64,000 nt of DNA from Pyrenula massariospora (GCA_021030905.1 JAGFMI010000005.1:1054001-1118000); one strand, 5' to 3'; positions 1-11,886 are shown, counted from the stretch's first letter. Numbers and translations: made by a program. Notes: a model not told the origin generated them from the sequence alone.

Positions 1-150
1 TATGCTTTGTTGTTGTCATTGATATTAAGACAATTTTACTGTGTCACATCGGCGGGGAGTTCGGGGTTGAGGGACCACTCGCGGTCCTGCTGCAGTCGCT
101 GTTTCTCGGTCGGTTGCGGCTTGAAGGCGGTCTCGTTGTTGTTGTTATTA

Positions 151-998
151 TTAATTCTTTTGTACTGCTTCGGCGGGTAGTTCAGGTTTGAAATATACTT
201 CGCAATTCTCTAGTCGCTGTAGATCGGCTGACTTCAGGGCAGGCTTTGAGGCTTTTCGGTTGTCGATGTAGTTCTTGTCACCGCGCCGCCGCCGGTGCGT
301 GCGGTGACGGCGGAAGAGGATGGTGGAGGTAAGGAGAGCGGCGATGAGGAGGACGGCGACGCCGGTACCGATGCCGGCTTTTGCGGCGATGCTGAGGGTG
401 CCCTTTCGTGAGGAGGAAAAGGAGGGGAAGGGGGGAAGGGAGGGGGTGGGGCAGGGGGAGGAGGTGGTGGATGGGTGGGAGGTTGAAGTCGCTGTAACGG
501 GAGAGGAGGATGAAGAGGAGGTGTCGGGGCCGAGGACGTAGTACTTCTTGACATCCTGTGGAGGAGGCGCGCCGAAGGTTTCGTTCGAGGGGTTCGAGCA
601 GGCGATCGTGTGGTTGTCCTTTCCGCAGCAGGCCCAGAGGTTGAGATCTGGGTCCCAGACTACGTCGATAGCGTGCGTTCTCGCTGGATATGCGTTTTGT
701 CAGCCAAGGACCGTGCTTTCGCCTATCAAGTTTGGTCGGGGCTTTGGGGAATAGACATACCGCACCGAGTGAAACAGCTCTGGTCACTGTAACTTGGGTC
801 ACTGCATCCTCCCGTATACCATCCGGATCCACCTGGGAGAGAATGTGAATATCCACATATGCCGTCTTCGTAACAGGTGTCGCCGTCGACGCAGCAGCTT
901 AAATAGGGGGTCGTTGAATTTGGAGAGCCACAGGGGAGCCAGTCGTGGGTAGGATTGTACTTGCGACGATATGCCGCATCAAAACAGGTTGTGGGCAT
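151..998 (-). CDS. Cysteine-rich single-pass membrane protein (fungal surface/sensor type)
   Basis: Two exons, 998-761 and 683-151, join to 256 residues; the 77-nt intron has a GTATGT donor, a GCTGAC branch site and a CAG acceptor. The N-terminal half carries many paired cysteines (CCVDGDTC, CWACCGK-like context) and the family-like PCG..N....CC pattern of fungal extracellular domains. A Ser/Thr/Pro-rich stretch follows, then one transmembrane helix (about residues 175-200, IAAKAGIGTGVAVLLIAAL) and a very basic juxtamembrane RRHRTHRRRR segment, so the C-terminus is cytoplasmic. This is the layout of fungal MID2-like or other wall-facing membrane proteins, but no specific function can be named. 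The ATG used is the first after an in-frame stop and leaves no signal peptide, so a short upstream exon may be missing. The C-terminal end is also uncertain: a second PELPA-type tail lies downstream in another frame, ending near position 36. Confidence 0.7.
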
Positions 999-2436
999 GG
1001 TGGAGGGACGATCCCGTTAAAACATAAAAAAAGGTGTAGATTGAGACGCTTGTTCATGTAGCACAAGTACAGAGATGGAGAAAGAAATCTTGTTACACAA
1101 AGCAACTTTGCAAACCTCACATCATTTGCTGACGACAAAACCCTCCACTGGAGTCCTGCCTTCTTATCCCAAAGATTTGAACCAAGTTACCGTAACGAGG
1201 TTGCTAGGCTGCTCCATGTGCATGTACGGCTGATGCTGTACCACGATCATGACAAGTCACGTCAAATCAACCGCAGGTGGTTGGATGAGATAGGACACTA
1301 CCAACGGAGGGCCGTAAGATCTGTGCAGGGAGGGATTTTATGCAGGTCCCGTCTTACCATATTAATAGTTCCGAAACGTTCATTAAGTACTCGCCTGAGT
1401 AGAGGCCGAACGGAAGGCTTGCAAAACATTGCAATGGCGTCACTTCAGCTCTAAATCTAAGCCTCAGCTTGAAGCCCTAGGAACCTACGCATTTAGGTTA
1501 GCGGGTATATCTGCACTGGTCTCAGCCAACGTCGGCCCCTGCTCAATCCAACCCATTCCGGTCCTAATATGGTCATTCCGACAGTTCGGTATTTTACTTT
1601 TCACAATCGAAAATAGTTGCATACTCTCACAAATCTATTATAATCAAAGTTGCCTTGTAAAGAGTGCGTAAAGCGAACTGGAGATCAACGAACACTCCCA
1701 AAGATCCGATACATACTATGCGGACTGGGTGTAACCTCCAGCCATTACAGACTTTATAGACCCGGAGTGGATATCAAGAAGGTCATGCGTTCACGATTCT
1801 TAAGCTTCCAAGAAAAAAAATCTAGGGCGAATCCGTAAATGGACGCTTTAGATACTCTCGTGAATCGCTTGCTTGAGAAAGGAGAAACAATTGAATAAGC
1901 ATGTCGTGATTGGCAGCGAATCCGAACCGTCAGGGACAGAACTTACTTTGCACTACAGAAGAGGAAGAATGTACGATATACGACGAACCGTGGGTCCCTG
2001 AGCCACGACAGAAGGCCGAGAGGTGGGCGACAGTAGATGCGTAGAATTGTCAATACCAACAACAGCTGTGACAGGTATTGAGACTTGCCGGAGGAACGTT
2101 CAAACCTCCTGATTGGAATTCCACCTTTGGCGCAATGAGAACAAGTGTCGGAGTATCTTGCCTAGAATCTGACAGCCCATCCAAGTCTTCATCATCGAGG
2201 CGATTAGGTGTAATTGGCTTGACCAAAATCCTCGAATCTCGTCCCATGATGTACGACAAGTCCTTTCTCGCTCGACAGATCGTAACCAAGAAAGCTCATA
2301 TCAATGAGCACCCCTAAGTAACCCTCTTTCACCCTCCACTCCTCCAACCCTCCAACCCTCCTCCAGTTCCCCTGCTGCTCCTCCCCTTCCGGCACACTAC
2401 CCTCTTCCTCTCCTCCCTCATCACTCAATCCTCCCC
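999..2436. other. Intergenic, no gene recognised
   Basis: Only short, unrelated reading frames are present on both strands, none with family motifs or convincing splice structure. The part nearest 999 is the promoter and leader side of the Cys-rich membrane protein and may hide its first exon. The segment around 2330-2430 is a pyrimidine-rich tract just beyond the stop of the next minus-strand gene. Confidence 0.5.
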
Positions 2437-3018
2437 TCACCCCCCACTAACCCACATCGCCGCCCCAACAAAACAAACAAAAGCCGGCAAATCCGCCACC
2501 ACCGTCCTCCACGTATGCACCCGAATCCACTGCTTCAAATAATCCCTCGCCGTCTTCACCCCCTCCCCCTTCTTCCCCGCCACCGCCCCACCACCCCCCT
2601 CCGCCAGCAACGGCCTCCCCTCCCCCTCCCCCTCCCCATCCGGCGCCTCCTTCACCCCCTGAATCACAAACGCAACATGATACCCAAACGCATAATGCGC
2701 CGCCGTAAAAACCGCGCCCAGCCCATACAATTTCCTCCCCAGACTGCCCTCGGGACAGCGCAGCGCCATGGCGGTCCCAGACGCGACGGAGAGGAGCGAG
2801 AAGGGGAGCACGGTGTAGAGGAAGGTGGGGAGGGCCCAGCGGGTGAACCAGGTGCGGAGGGTGTTGGGCGGGGAGGCGAGGAGGAAGGGGCGCATGCTGA
2901 GGGGTTCGTGGAGGGCGGTGGTGAGGAAGGCGGTGCTGGCGATGAGGGGGGTGAGGGGGAGGAGGGCGGAGAGGGAGAGGGTGGGGGAGGGGGAGGGGGA
3001 GGGGGGGAGGTGGGACAT
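2437..3018 (-). CDS. Small four-helix integral membrane protein, function unknown
   Basis: A single exon gives 193 residues from the ATG at 3018; the open frame extends further upstream but without another ATG. Four hydrophobic segments are visible: about residues 15-37 (LLPLTPLIASTAFLTTAL), 62-85 (LPTFLYTVLPFSLLSVASG), 99-120 (GLGAVFTAAHYAFGYHVAF) and 170-190 (VVADLPAFVCFVGAAMWV). A Gly/Glu-rich cytosolic-type loop lies between helices 3 and 4, coded by G-rich low-complexity DNA. The size and topology resemble small fungal integral membrane proteins of the DUF1772/anthrone-oxygenase-like kind, but I see no diagnostic residue and would not assign a reaction. It shares the minus strand with SRP72, whose stop lies 630 nt upstream of its start. 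Confidence 0.6.
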   Translation of the reverse strand: MSHLPPSPSPSPTLSLSALLPLTPLIASTAFLTTALHEPLSMRPFLLASPPNTLRTWFTRWALPTFLYTVLPFSLLSVASGTAMALRCPEGSLGRKLYGLGAVFTAAHYAFGYHVAFVIQGVKEAPDGEGEGEGRPLLAEGGGGAVAGKKGEGVKTARDYLKQWIRVHTWRTVVADLPAFVCFVGAAMWVSGG

Positions 3019-3647
3019 TGTGGTGGGAGGTTTTCCGGCGGGAGGGTAGGAAGTGGCTTCGGGAGTATGATCTCCGGGGATGGTTTGGGTTCGTAGGATA
3101 GACAAGAGGTGTTTTGGAAGGGTTCAAGGAATTTGTTAGTGCGGTTTTTGGAAGGGTTCTAAATCGTAGAGACGCTTTTCACTGGTTGGATGATTTTCTT
3201 TGAGTTGGATCGGTAGTGTTGGATAGCAATCGTCCACGGTATGTTTTAATGACTTTGAATGGACATACCAGGACCAAAAGCTACCCTTTTTATGGCACAA
3301 CTTACCCTCTTACTGACAGTCGACACTGCGATGGTCGATGCAGCTCGGACCCGAGAGAAGTGTGGTGTTCCGATATCTGGGGCCAGAAGCCTTAAAAGTG
3401 AACGGTTATGTGTCTTAGCGTAGTTACATCGCGAGAAATACTCAATCCGAATCCGCGTTCCTGTGTGTTGCGTCTCCGCTGCCTGAGGCTAATTTTCTAG
3501 CCATCCTCGTCTAGCAGGCAGCACAAGTCATGGCAGCATAAGAGGGGCGGTTACTGGTGTGCTTTGATTAGGCGCCGGACAAAGGTTTAGCAGCGGTTTG
3601 AAGGCATGCAAATAGTCCAAGTTGAAGCATTTAAGCCGCTCGAGCTA
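3019..3647. other. Intergenic between two minus-strand genes
   Basis: This holds the 3' flank of SRP72 and the presumed promoter of the four-helix membrane protein. I see no further gene. Confidence 0.4.
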
Positions 3648-5650
3648 CTATTTCTTTCCTTTCTTTTTCTTTTTCCCTCCGCCTCCTCCGGCAGCTCCGC
3701 CTCCACTGACCCCACCCGTAGCTGTCGACGGTCTGCTGTCAACCAATCCACTCTCTCCTTTCTCAAATCCACCCTGCGCTCCACCCCTATCCCCTTTGCC
3801 TTTCTTGCCCTTCTTAGGCCGCCATCCGCTTCTTTCTCTCAATGGTAGCCACCTCTCCGGATCCGGCGTCTTACCCTCTACGTAATTCTTTGGTAGTCGA
3901 TTCTTCCTTATACGTTTCTTCTTCCGTGGACCTGCATCGGCCCCTGCTTTCCGTTTCAGCTTTGCGGTCTTGGCAGCGGATATTGGCGGTGGCGGAATTC
4001 CTTTCGCGAGCAGATCATCAACATCGATTTTAGATACAACAGATTCCACAGGCGGAAGGGACGGGATGAGCTGCGCGACTTTTTCGGGTGAATGAAGAGC
4101 ATAGGCGGCAATGTAGCCTGCGGTGGCAGAGTGGTCGTCGGGATAGGCGGTTCGTACAGATGTGAAGATCTCCTTTGCGGCGTCTTGGTCAGCCGGGAGA
4201 TCAGATGTCGAAAGAGCAGTCCCTGCAGCAAGGAGGAGGGTACGTGGGGGTCGTGGGTTTGAGCTCCAGTATATGGCTGCTTCTGCGAGTACAGATTTGA
4301 TCTGTCGGGTGCGGTTCTGTTGCTTGTAGAGGGTGATCAGAAGGCCAATCAGGCCTGGGCTGTAGCGCACATCTTGGACTTGGTCAGACGGAGAATCATC
4401 CAGACGCGCAAAGAAAGATTCGAGAGTGGCGGTAGCCGATGCAAGCTTGTTGTTCGAGACGTAAAGCTGGACCAAGGTCAGGACTAAACCTACGTCGTTC
4501 GATCGAGTGCTAAGCTCTTGATTTATTTTCTTAATGGCGGCTTTCGAGGTATCACTTGCTGCCACAGCGGCAGCATTAAAAACAGAAAGTAGATTGATAG
4601 AGGAATCTACGGTCGGCGATGGAGCTGCACGGATAGACGCCGCGGTTGAACGTGCCACACCGTCACGCTTGTACGCTAGTAGGTCGGCTGTATGCAAGTT
4701 GGCTATTGATGTTCGCGACTGAAATTTGAAGAGAGCGTCCGACTCTGGTACTGAGGGAGTTGAGTTGAGTGCTTTATGTGTCAGAAAAGGATTGGATGAC
4801 CGAGCGGTTCCGGAAAGTACGTTGTGCTGTGCTATTGACTGTGTGGAAGCGTCAGAGATCCTACGAAAGTTAGTATGGCCTTGCTGTTCGATTTTGAGAC
4901 GTACTGGGAAACCTCGATATCTGCCATAAGCTCCTCAGCCTCTCTTGTCTTCTCCAGCTTCAATAAGACGTACAGCTGCTGGACTGATATCGGTAGCAAT
5001 TCAGTCTGCTTGTCATTTTCGGAAAGTTCGTCCGAATGCTTGCATAACTCCTTCGCTCTTCTCAGAAGAATCTCTGCTTGCTTCAAATCACCCTTGGCGA
5101 TGCACGCACACGCTGCATTAAAAGCTGTCTCGAAAGCATCCAGCTCTTCTCTCCCAACTTTTTTAGCCCGTAGCTTCTCTACAACTTCTCCTTTGCCTTG
5201 CCACAAAATCTGCGCCTCGATGGCTCCGGTATTAATTCTCAGGTCGTTCTCTTCACCGGCACCTTTCTGTCTCTTCAGCTCCTCAATGATCTTTCTCGCA
5301 TTCTCGAAATCCTCTTCCCTATACGCAGCTTGCGCTTCGACAAACCGTGCACCTCTTCCATCGACCTTTTGGGCAGCATTCCTTGCTTCGTGTAGTCTTC
5401 CGGTCTTGTACAAGCCATACGCATATTCTAATCCCGCTGTCTGCTTCAAAGAGTCCCCGCCTTCTTCTATAGCGCGCACAGCGTCATCGTAGCGGTCGAG
5501 CTTAAGCAGCGCGACAACACGGGCATGTTGCGCTTCTGGGTCGTTTTTGGAAGCTTTTAGGGTAGCGTTTGCGGCTTTCAGGATTTCTTCATGATCGTCA
5601 AGATTCGCACGAGACAATAAAGAATTCAGCGAAGGGGTAGCAGTTGTCAT
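3648..5650 (-). CDS. SRP72: Signal recognition particle subunit SRP72
   Basis: Two exons, 5650-4905 and 4860-3648, encode 652 residues, the usual length for fungal SRP72. The 44-nt intron has a GTACGT donor and an ACTAAC branch site; joining restores the conserved NPFLTHKAL segment across the junction. The N-terminal two thirds is an array of tetratricopeptide-type helices (for example DDAVRAIEEGG, EFVEAQAAYREEDFENA-like repeats), known in SRP72 to hold SRP68. The C-terminal part has the family hallmark KTPDPERWLPLRER preceded by the basic RKKKRIRKNRLPKNY stretch, which binds 7SL RNA, and ends in a Gly/Lys-rich tail. SRP targets nascent secretory proteins to the ER. Identity rests on this C-terminal motif plus the TPR layout, so I am confident. 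Confidence 0.95.
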
Positions 5651-6068
5651 CGTGGCTCAATCATGATCTGGCGATTTTGAGGAATTGTTTTGTGCTTCTA
5701 ATACCGCAGGCGGTGGGAGAAATGTTTCCCCACATCGTTGTACCCGGAGTTGGAGATAGGTGAGGGTGCGACTCCTTATAATCCCTATCAGATTCTTCTC
5801 ACCATGCGCCTGTGTGGTGATGTTCCTACGGAGGCCTTTCTAGATAAGTTTATTTTCAAGCCATAAACAGTGAGGAGTTAGCTCCCTTCTACTTGTCAGG
5901 AGTAAGGTCTATGCTCGTGTGATGAAGGGGTTCGTGGCAATTCACTACGGCAATCAAGCTTTGGAACAATTTACTTCGCTCCTGTTGACCTCTCGATTGA
6001 AGTGAAAAAGCGCGGGAGACGTTAGAATAATTTCTGGGCGGCCTAGCTATAGTCGAAATTCTATTGAT
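5651..6068. other. Intergenic, promoter side of SRP72
   Basis: About 0.4 kb between the SRP72 start and the stop of the deadenylase gene, both on the minus strand. No gene or structured element is apparent. Confidence 0.4.
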
Positions 6069-8268
6069 CTATGAATCCTGACCAAGCTGACAGAAACCCT
6101 CATTGCAAGCGTTCACGCGTAACTTGTTGCCGTTGCGGTGCCAAAATCCGTCTGCATCATCCCAGGGGGGCATCAAAATCACAGGCTCTTCTCGCTGATC
6201 ATACTTAACTCCATTCCTTCCGTTCTCATCGCCTTCATGCTCTGAATCGCTTAGGCTAATCAACTGAGGAGATATTGCCCTATTTCTGTCTCTTCTCGGT
6301 GTATTTCTCTGGCTGATTGGCGCGCTAGCTGCATCGTGTTGACTTTTCTTTACTTCGTGGGATTTCGAGCTGCTGATATCGCTATGTTCGTTGCCACTTA
6401 TCGTGTCTGAGATAGTGCTTTGGTTGAAGGCTTTCCGTAGTGCTTCTACGGCGGATTGGTCTGTCCAAAAGATCTGGTTAGGCTTTGTGCTCGTGTTCGG
6501 CACACCATCTTTACGGCTCTCTTCACCCAAACTTGCTTCGTTTGTTCTAGTATTTACATCTGGACGCAGAATCGGCTCAGAACGTACAGTCTTGGACCCA
6601 ATCAGGGACTTGACAGCGGTCACCGGTGCTGATATTGCACTCCCAACTGACGACTTGACAGAACCAACCATGGACTCACTGTCTGGGACAGATTCGGGGG
6701 GCGTAGAGTATCCTTCGTCTCCTGTCGAATCATCAATAGGCGGTTGGGACTGGGGTACATCTCGTCTTGCCGGTCGTTGAGTTTTCAATGCTGCTTTGTA
6801 CGATCTTCTTGTTGCTAATTTTATGGCGACTTTTGCAGTCATGAGGCTATCGTATCCGGCCTCATGTGCCTTTCCCTCTTCCTCGTAATTCCCGTACCGA
6901 GCTGGAACTTCAATCGGGGGAATTTTTTGCCCACGTAAGCGCTCTTCTAACTCTTCTAAAGGAGAATACTCGAATCCTTCCTTCGGTTCCTTGGCCATAT
7001 ACTTCGTGTCGATAATAGTAGGAAAAAGCTCGTGGATCCGTTGTTGAAACACCTTGACTGATTCTGGAAGCTCCCCGATGAAGCATTTGTACAAGTTGGC
7101 CAAGTCGACAAATAAATTGTGGCCAACAAGGACCCGATTTTTATGCTTGATGTTGAGCTGTAAGTCCTGAATCATTGACTGCCAAGCTGTTGAGTCTTCT
7201 TCCGCCTCCGATGAATCAGGCTTTTTTGGATCGAAGCGATATCTGTCTAGGTCAGAAAAATCGCCGCCGGCTAGGGCCTCAACAAGCCATCGGAACTCTG
7301 TGCTAGTATTGATATCCTTCTCTCGAAAAGCGATTTGCGCCGCTTTGTAGTTGTCCTCCCTTTCTTGGTCGTATTCGATAATCTGCATCCAATTACGCTT
7401 CCCAATTGCAACAGCTTTAGTCCCGAATTCATTTCGAACAATTTGGTAGATGAGTCGTATCTGATATCTGTTAAACGAGGATGGAAAGCCCGTCTGGGGA
7501 GCACCAGAGCTTCCCGCAAATGGTAAATTGAGTACGTGTTCACGAATGTCTTTATCTTTGGCCAGCCATCCTGTGATAGCCGCTCTCACTGCATCAAGAA
7601 GAGCGGCATCTTCGGCTTTCAGTGGTAGGTCTTCGAAGACTTCCTGTTCTTCATTGCGAATTTTAGTTGCTTCTTGGCGGGATAAATATGGTACGCCTTC
7701 CCTGTATGGCTTGCCGAAGTCAAAGTGGTGTCTGTTGAGAAAGTCAACAGCTAAAATTTACCACGTCAGCCTTCCACAGGATGGTACATTCGGGGTTCTG
7801 GGCTTACCTCCGCTTTGAAATGCCCATATACGTTCCAACTTCAGGTTTTGACGTGCAGGAACAGGGTCGATGAAGAAATTGTATGGTCTTAAGATGTAGG
7901 TTCCTGCACGCAGTCTATTAGTAAGACTTACCTCTGACAGGTATGTTTAGATATTCTGACAGTAGATCATGAACGGGATATGACAGAATGGGGCTGTGAA
8001 ACGAGCATTGACAGCCAAAGAGTGGGTTCGCGAACATACCGCGTTCGAGATCTTGTGTCGCAATTGTCATGCCCAATTGAAGAACCTGGTACTTGTTCGC
8101 CGCATCTCGGACTTCCTCATACGCCTGCTGTAGACTTCGGCCGCCACTACGAAAAGTTCGTCCTGCAATGCCTGAGAACTCCAGGTCAAAGGCAACGAAG
8201 TGGCTGTCTGCTATCTCCTTGATGATATTGACTAACTCGAGTGGGAATTGTGATCTGGAAACTTCCAT
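6069..8268 (-). CDS. PARN/CAF1-family poly(A)-specific 3' exoribonuclease
   Basis: Three exons, 8268-8040, 7903-7808 and 7750-6069, give 668 residues. Introns of 136 and 57 nt have GTATGT and GTAAGC donors. The protein starts MEVSRSQF, as PARN-like proteins often do. The DEDDh active-site residues are all visible: Asp28 and Glu30 in FDLEFSG, Asp324 in VGHNLFVDL, and His404 and Asp409 in HEAGYDSLMTA. The conserved GTYILRPYNF and AFQSG..DFL segments lie across the exon joins. After the nuclease domain comes a long Ser/Asp-rich disordered region with no R3H or RNA-recognition motif that I can see. The likely role is mRNA or small-RNA poly(A) trimming in nucleus or cytoplasm. PARN is a better fit than the CCR4-NOT subunit POP2/CAF1 because of the length and the late HxAGxDS motif. 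Confidence 0.9.
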
Positions 8269-8904
8269 CGTGCCTGCTTCGAAAGGAATAACGTGGGACA
8301 AGATGACAAGTGGTAACGAACGTAGATTTCAAGGAATAAATCTAACAAGGATATGAATTAGACTTAAATTTGAAGGCAGAATGCGATGAAAAGGCTCTAT
8401 CAAAGGCCTTCCCTGGCGAAGATGCGAAGAAGGTGAGTAAACAAGACTTTCCCCGGAAAAGGCGCCTCTGGCATCAGAGAAGCTTTCTCATGTAAACATG
8501 AAGAAATTCATGGCGATCCAGGCAATTGGCATATAATTTGGCATTCTCGGGCGGTTTTGAGAAGGAGAGAAGCTCGAGTATACAAGACGATAAATTTTGA
8601 TCTGTCGACGTGATCGATAACTGAGCCCAGTCTGACCCTAAGTCAAAATAGCGCTTGCTTCGGGAAGTCAAAACTGGCTCAAGCGATGAGAATTAACAAG
8701 TCTCAATCGCAAGTGTACAAAACAATTATGCTCTGCCTTAAATTAACTTAGATAGCTTCCGTGTCTCGAAGAGGTGCAATTGTCTACGACACAATCCGGG
8801 TTGTTCGCGGGCAGACATGGAAACAAACTAGGCGACAACTGTTCAGCTTTAACATGTACTGTTCTACGTATGTAACCCGCTCGGCTATATTATCTGCTTC
8901 ACAT
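8269..8904. other. Intergenic between deadenylase and PEX26
   Basis: Contains the promoter side of the deadenylase gene and the 3' flank of PEX26. Short frames here show no family features. Confidence 0.4.
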
Positions 8905-10301
8905 CTATATGTAGCTGACTTTCCCTCCCATCTTCCCTGTCTGCACCAGCTTGCCCCACCCGGCCTGCAAAGTCCTTCTCAATCTCTCCCTAATTTCTCT
9001 TCTGCCGAAAACGGACAATAACGTAACTAAGCCAATGAAAATCTTCACTAAGCTCGCAGGGCTCTGCGTGACCGACTCTATAGAACTCATCAGAAGATTT
9101 TGCAGTGCGCGAAGTACATTCGCCACTTGTGCAAGAGCTGAGGGAGGCTGCCGAGACTTGGGTCCTTGAGAAGGTCGGTTTCTGCGTGTGACTGGGGGTG
9201 ACTGATTCGAAGATCGTTTTGAAGTTGCAGTTGACATTGGAGGCGGTGGGATGTTCTTCTCGCTGGGATGGATGGACTTCGCAGCTTCAATGCCATAGTC
9301 TACCTCGCTGCTACTTCTCTTGTGACTTCTCGTGGGCTCACCATTATACTGCTTGCTGGCTCCATCGTTGGTAGCACGCCTAGCTTCTTGGTCCCTCTGT
9401 TTCTGTAATTCTTCTTCTCTCATCTTCTCTATTTCTTCAGCCCTCGCCTCGTTAGCATGGACTTCTTCTAGTTCCTGCAAGGTTTGTAAGAACATCTCCC
9501 TTCTTTCTTCGTCGAGCACATCACTGCCGTTGATAAATGCGCGGGCATATTCCCACTCTTCGTTTCTTGGTAGAACATGTAACGTGAAAATTTCGAGAAT
9601 TTTGAGACGGGAGCCTAGGTCTCGAGGCGTTGAAGTTCCGTTCGTTAGAGATCGTCGGCGAGGCGAGGACGTTAAAGATGCCTGCGATATGTCGAGACTG
9701 GGTGAGGTCGAAGCGGAAAGGTATGTTTCGAGGCGAGTTTGAGTGAGCTGCTGACTGGAAGAGTGCTGAAGTAGCAGGTTTGCTCTATATGGCTATTAGA
9801 GACAAGAAACTCTGCTTGCGCAAAAATTTAGGCTTACAGGTTGTAAACTACTTCAGCATCCACGGAGCCCTCTCTACCCTTATAGCCATCACGGACAACC
9901 TGCTCCCATATTTTGCCATTTTGCACATTCGACCGGACTTCTTTGTATTCTTTATGACCAACCTCTGAGGCACCCTCCTCGTAGCTCAGATCTGCGATCG
10001 AGCTTAGAACGGTAATATAGATATTCCAAATCTTAATTCGCTGGCTAGTTGCTGCTGTCGCTATCGGTGCTTGGCTCTGACTTTCGGGTTCTTGACTGTC
10101 TCCATTTGGCTTTACAATGGGCCGTAGAAGCGTCAGCACTTCGCCAAGTCGTCGAGTAAGAAATAGTTCTGAGGCATGCTTGTAGAGCTTTGTCAATTCG
10201 GGAGACGTTTTCCTGGATGGAGATAGGGATGTGGTTGAAGAGGAGAATTGACGCGAATTAGATAAAGATGTTACTGTTGAGGAGCCGGAGGAATTGTTCA
10301 T
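8905..10301 (-). CDS. PEX26: Peroxin 26, tail-anchored receptor for the PEX1-PEX6 ATPase
   Basis: Two exons, 10301-9838 and 9784-8905, give 447 residues; the 53-nt intron (donor GTAAGC, acceptor TAG) interrupts the conserved VDAEVVYNLANLLL block. Signatures of fungal PEX26 are an N-terminal Ser-rich leader, then LYKHASELFLTRRLGEV, RIKIWNIYITVLSSI, VRDGYKGREGS and the LPRNEEWEYARAFI helix. Near the C-terminus a single hydrophobic helix (about residues 396-415, LVKIFIGLVTLLSVFG) is followed by about 32 basic residues, the layout of a tail-anchored peroxisomal membrane protein. PEX26 recruits the AAA ATPases that pull the PTS1 receptor PEX5 out of the membrane. A coiled, acidic-basic EARAEEIEKMREEELQ segment lies between domain and anchor. 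No adjacent peroxisomal gene is present. Confidence 0.9.
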
Positions 10302-10613
10302 TTTCTAGAACCTATTCGAGCAAAATTACAAATAGAGAGACGTGATGGATGCTGGATGAGCGTTTGTCGTTCTTCAGCCCATGGGTGATGGTACTTTGAT
10401 TTGGCAGTCAAGGATACGGGGTTGAGGTTCCTACGTACCAGGTCCCTAGCAACTAATGAAAGGTCAACCTCGGCTCCATGCTTCCGCCAAGGTCTCCCAC
10501 CAAACCGCAGAAGATCCTTTCTTTGCAGCACAACAAACTACGCGGGCTTCTTTAATGTCAATCGCACTCAAGGCTCTTCTGTACCTATATCATAATTATT
10601 GCTTTCTTCCATA
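10302..10613. other. Short intergenic region, PEX26 promoter side
   Basis: About 0.3 kb between the PEX26 start and the stop of the oxidoreductase gene. Small frames on both strands look like chance. Confidence 0.4.
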
Positions 10614-11886
10614 TTACAAAACGCTAGCCTCAAGCTCAAATCCTGAATCGTTCAGCCTCTGAATGAATGGTTCTCCTAGTTTAGCTGGTGTGAGAACACC
10701 TCCTCCAAGCTTACTCATAAGCTCCTTCTCCTTGAGCATTACCATGGCAGCTTCAGCTGCAAGAGCGCCTGTCATGTAGTACACGCCGCCTTTATACCTA
10801 AACTTTCCCAAGACTTGACCGGGTTTCCCATCGGCATTCCCAACCGCCCTATACTCTATCTCATCGTCCTTGGTCGATTCTCTCGTAGGACCGGAACCTG
10901 GAGAATAGACGAATCTGCGTAAGAGTGATCGAGCGGGGGGTAAGAAAAGTGTTGCTGCAAGGAGTAATAAACCAAAGTGGATTACAGTGCCTCCAAGCCT
11001 GCTCGAAACACGCATATATTCCGAATAATTGAATTCGCGTCCATATAGATCCTGCATCAAACCCGAGCTTCGGTGAACAATGGCTTGGTTCGGTCGCGCC
11101 GTAATTGCAGTGGTAAGAATACCTAGATGGGGAACCTTGAATGGTCCAAATAACTTTGATAGAAACGATCGCGCAGAACGAGGGGGAGTCCTCGGAGGTG
11201 AAGGGCTCAAAGCAAACGGTTTCCTGCATTCGTTCAGATACGAGATTGAGTAATGGTTCCAGATGCTAAGAACTGTGTCAAGCGTGCCACCACTTGGACC
11301 GGAAGACTTGAGAGAGTGAGCCGCGCAAATGACGGACTTTGTCGGCGTTTTGAACACTTCGCGGATCTTAGTAACTATCATATAAGCAACAAGATCTGAG
11401 GGAGCAGATTCTAGGCCAATTTCCGGAATGATGACGGCTTTGTTCTGAATCGCGGTATCATGATATTTTTCGATCATTTCCCGGACCCATGGAGTCTCCC
11501 CCGTGACATCGAGATAGTGCGTCCCATTAGAGGCGCAAGCCTCAACCACTGGGCTTGAGTACTTATGGTAGGGACCAACGCAATTTATCAAAACCTTGCA
11601 TTTTCTAGCAAAGCTGTGTAGATCCTCTTTCGTAAATTGAATAGTTTCAATAGCTAAAAGAATTAGCAAGAGTAGTTCTCGGCGCCATCGGCTTACCTGG
11701 TTGATTGCGGTCAGGGTTGAGTGTTTTCAGATCTTCAGAGAGCGCTTCAAGCTTCTCTCGTGAGCGGCCCGCAATTGCCCAGTTGATATTTGTTGGAAGG
11801 GCTTTTGTCACATGCTCGGAGCACATCTGGCCAGTGTAGCCAGTCGCTCCAAGAACTACAAAGTCCCATTGCCGCTCGGAGGCCAT
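10614..11886 (-). CDS. Saccharopine dehydrogenase-like membrane oxidoreductase (SCCPDH / trans-acting enoyl reductase family)
   Basis: Two exons, 11886-11697 and 11653-10614, give 409 residues; the 43-nt intron has a GTAAGC donor and a GCTAAT branch site. The N-terminus has the Rossmann NAD(P) fingerprint VLGATGYTGQ (residues 11-20) followed by AIAGRSREKLE. The second exon starts with the family segments VLINCVGPYHKY and YLDVTGETPWV. A hydrophobic helix around residues 285-305 (FGLLLLAATLFLPPA) suggests membrane association, as in human SCCPDH. These proteins are related to lysine-pathway Lys9 but usually lack its catalytic specificity, so a lysine biosynthesis role should not be assumed. The start faces RPL43, giving a shared divergent promoter of about 580 nt. 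Confidence 0.85.

Noticed and set aside
2515-3096. 193-residue plus-strand frame opposite the four-helix protein
   Set aside because: Low-complexity Gly/Glu/Arg text; the minus strand has regular hydrophobic helices.
4875-5492. 205-residue plus-strand frame opposite SRP72
   Set aside because: It is the antisense shadow of a clear TPR-coding exon; Ser/Leu-rich text with no motif.
7904-7931. A 28-nt intron in the deadenylase gene beginning at GTAAGT
   Set aside because: Too short for the spliceosome. The upstream GTATGT donor at 8039 gives a 136-nt intron and restores the conserved LERGTYILRPYN.
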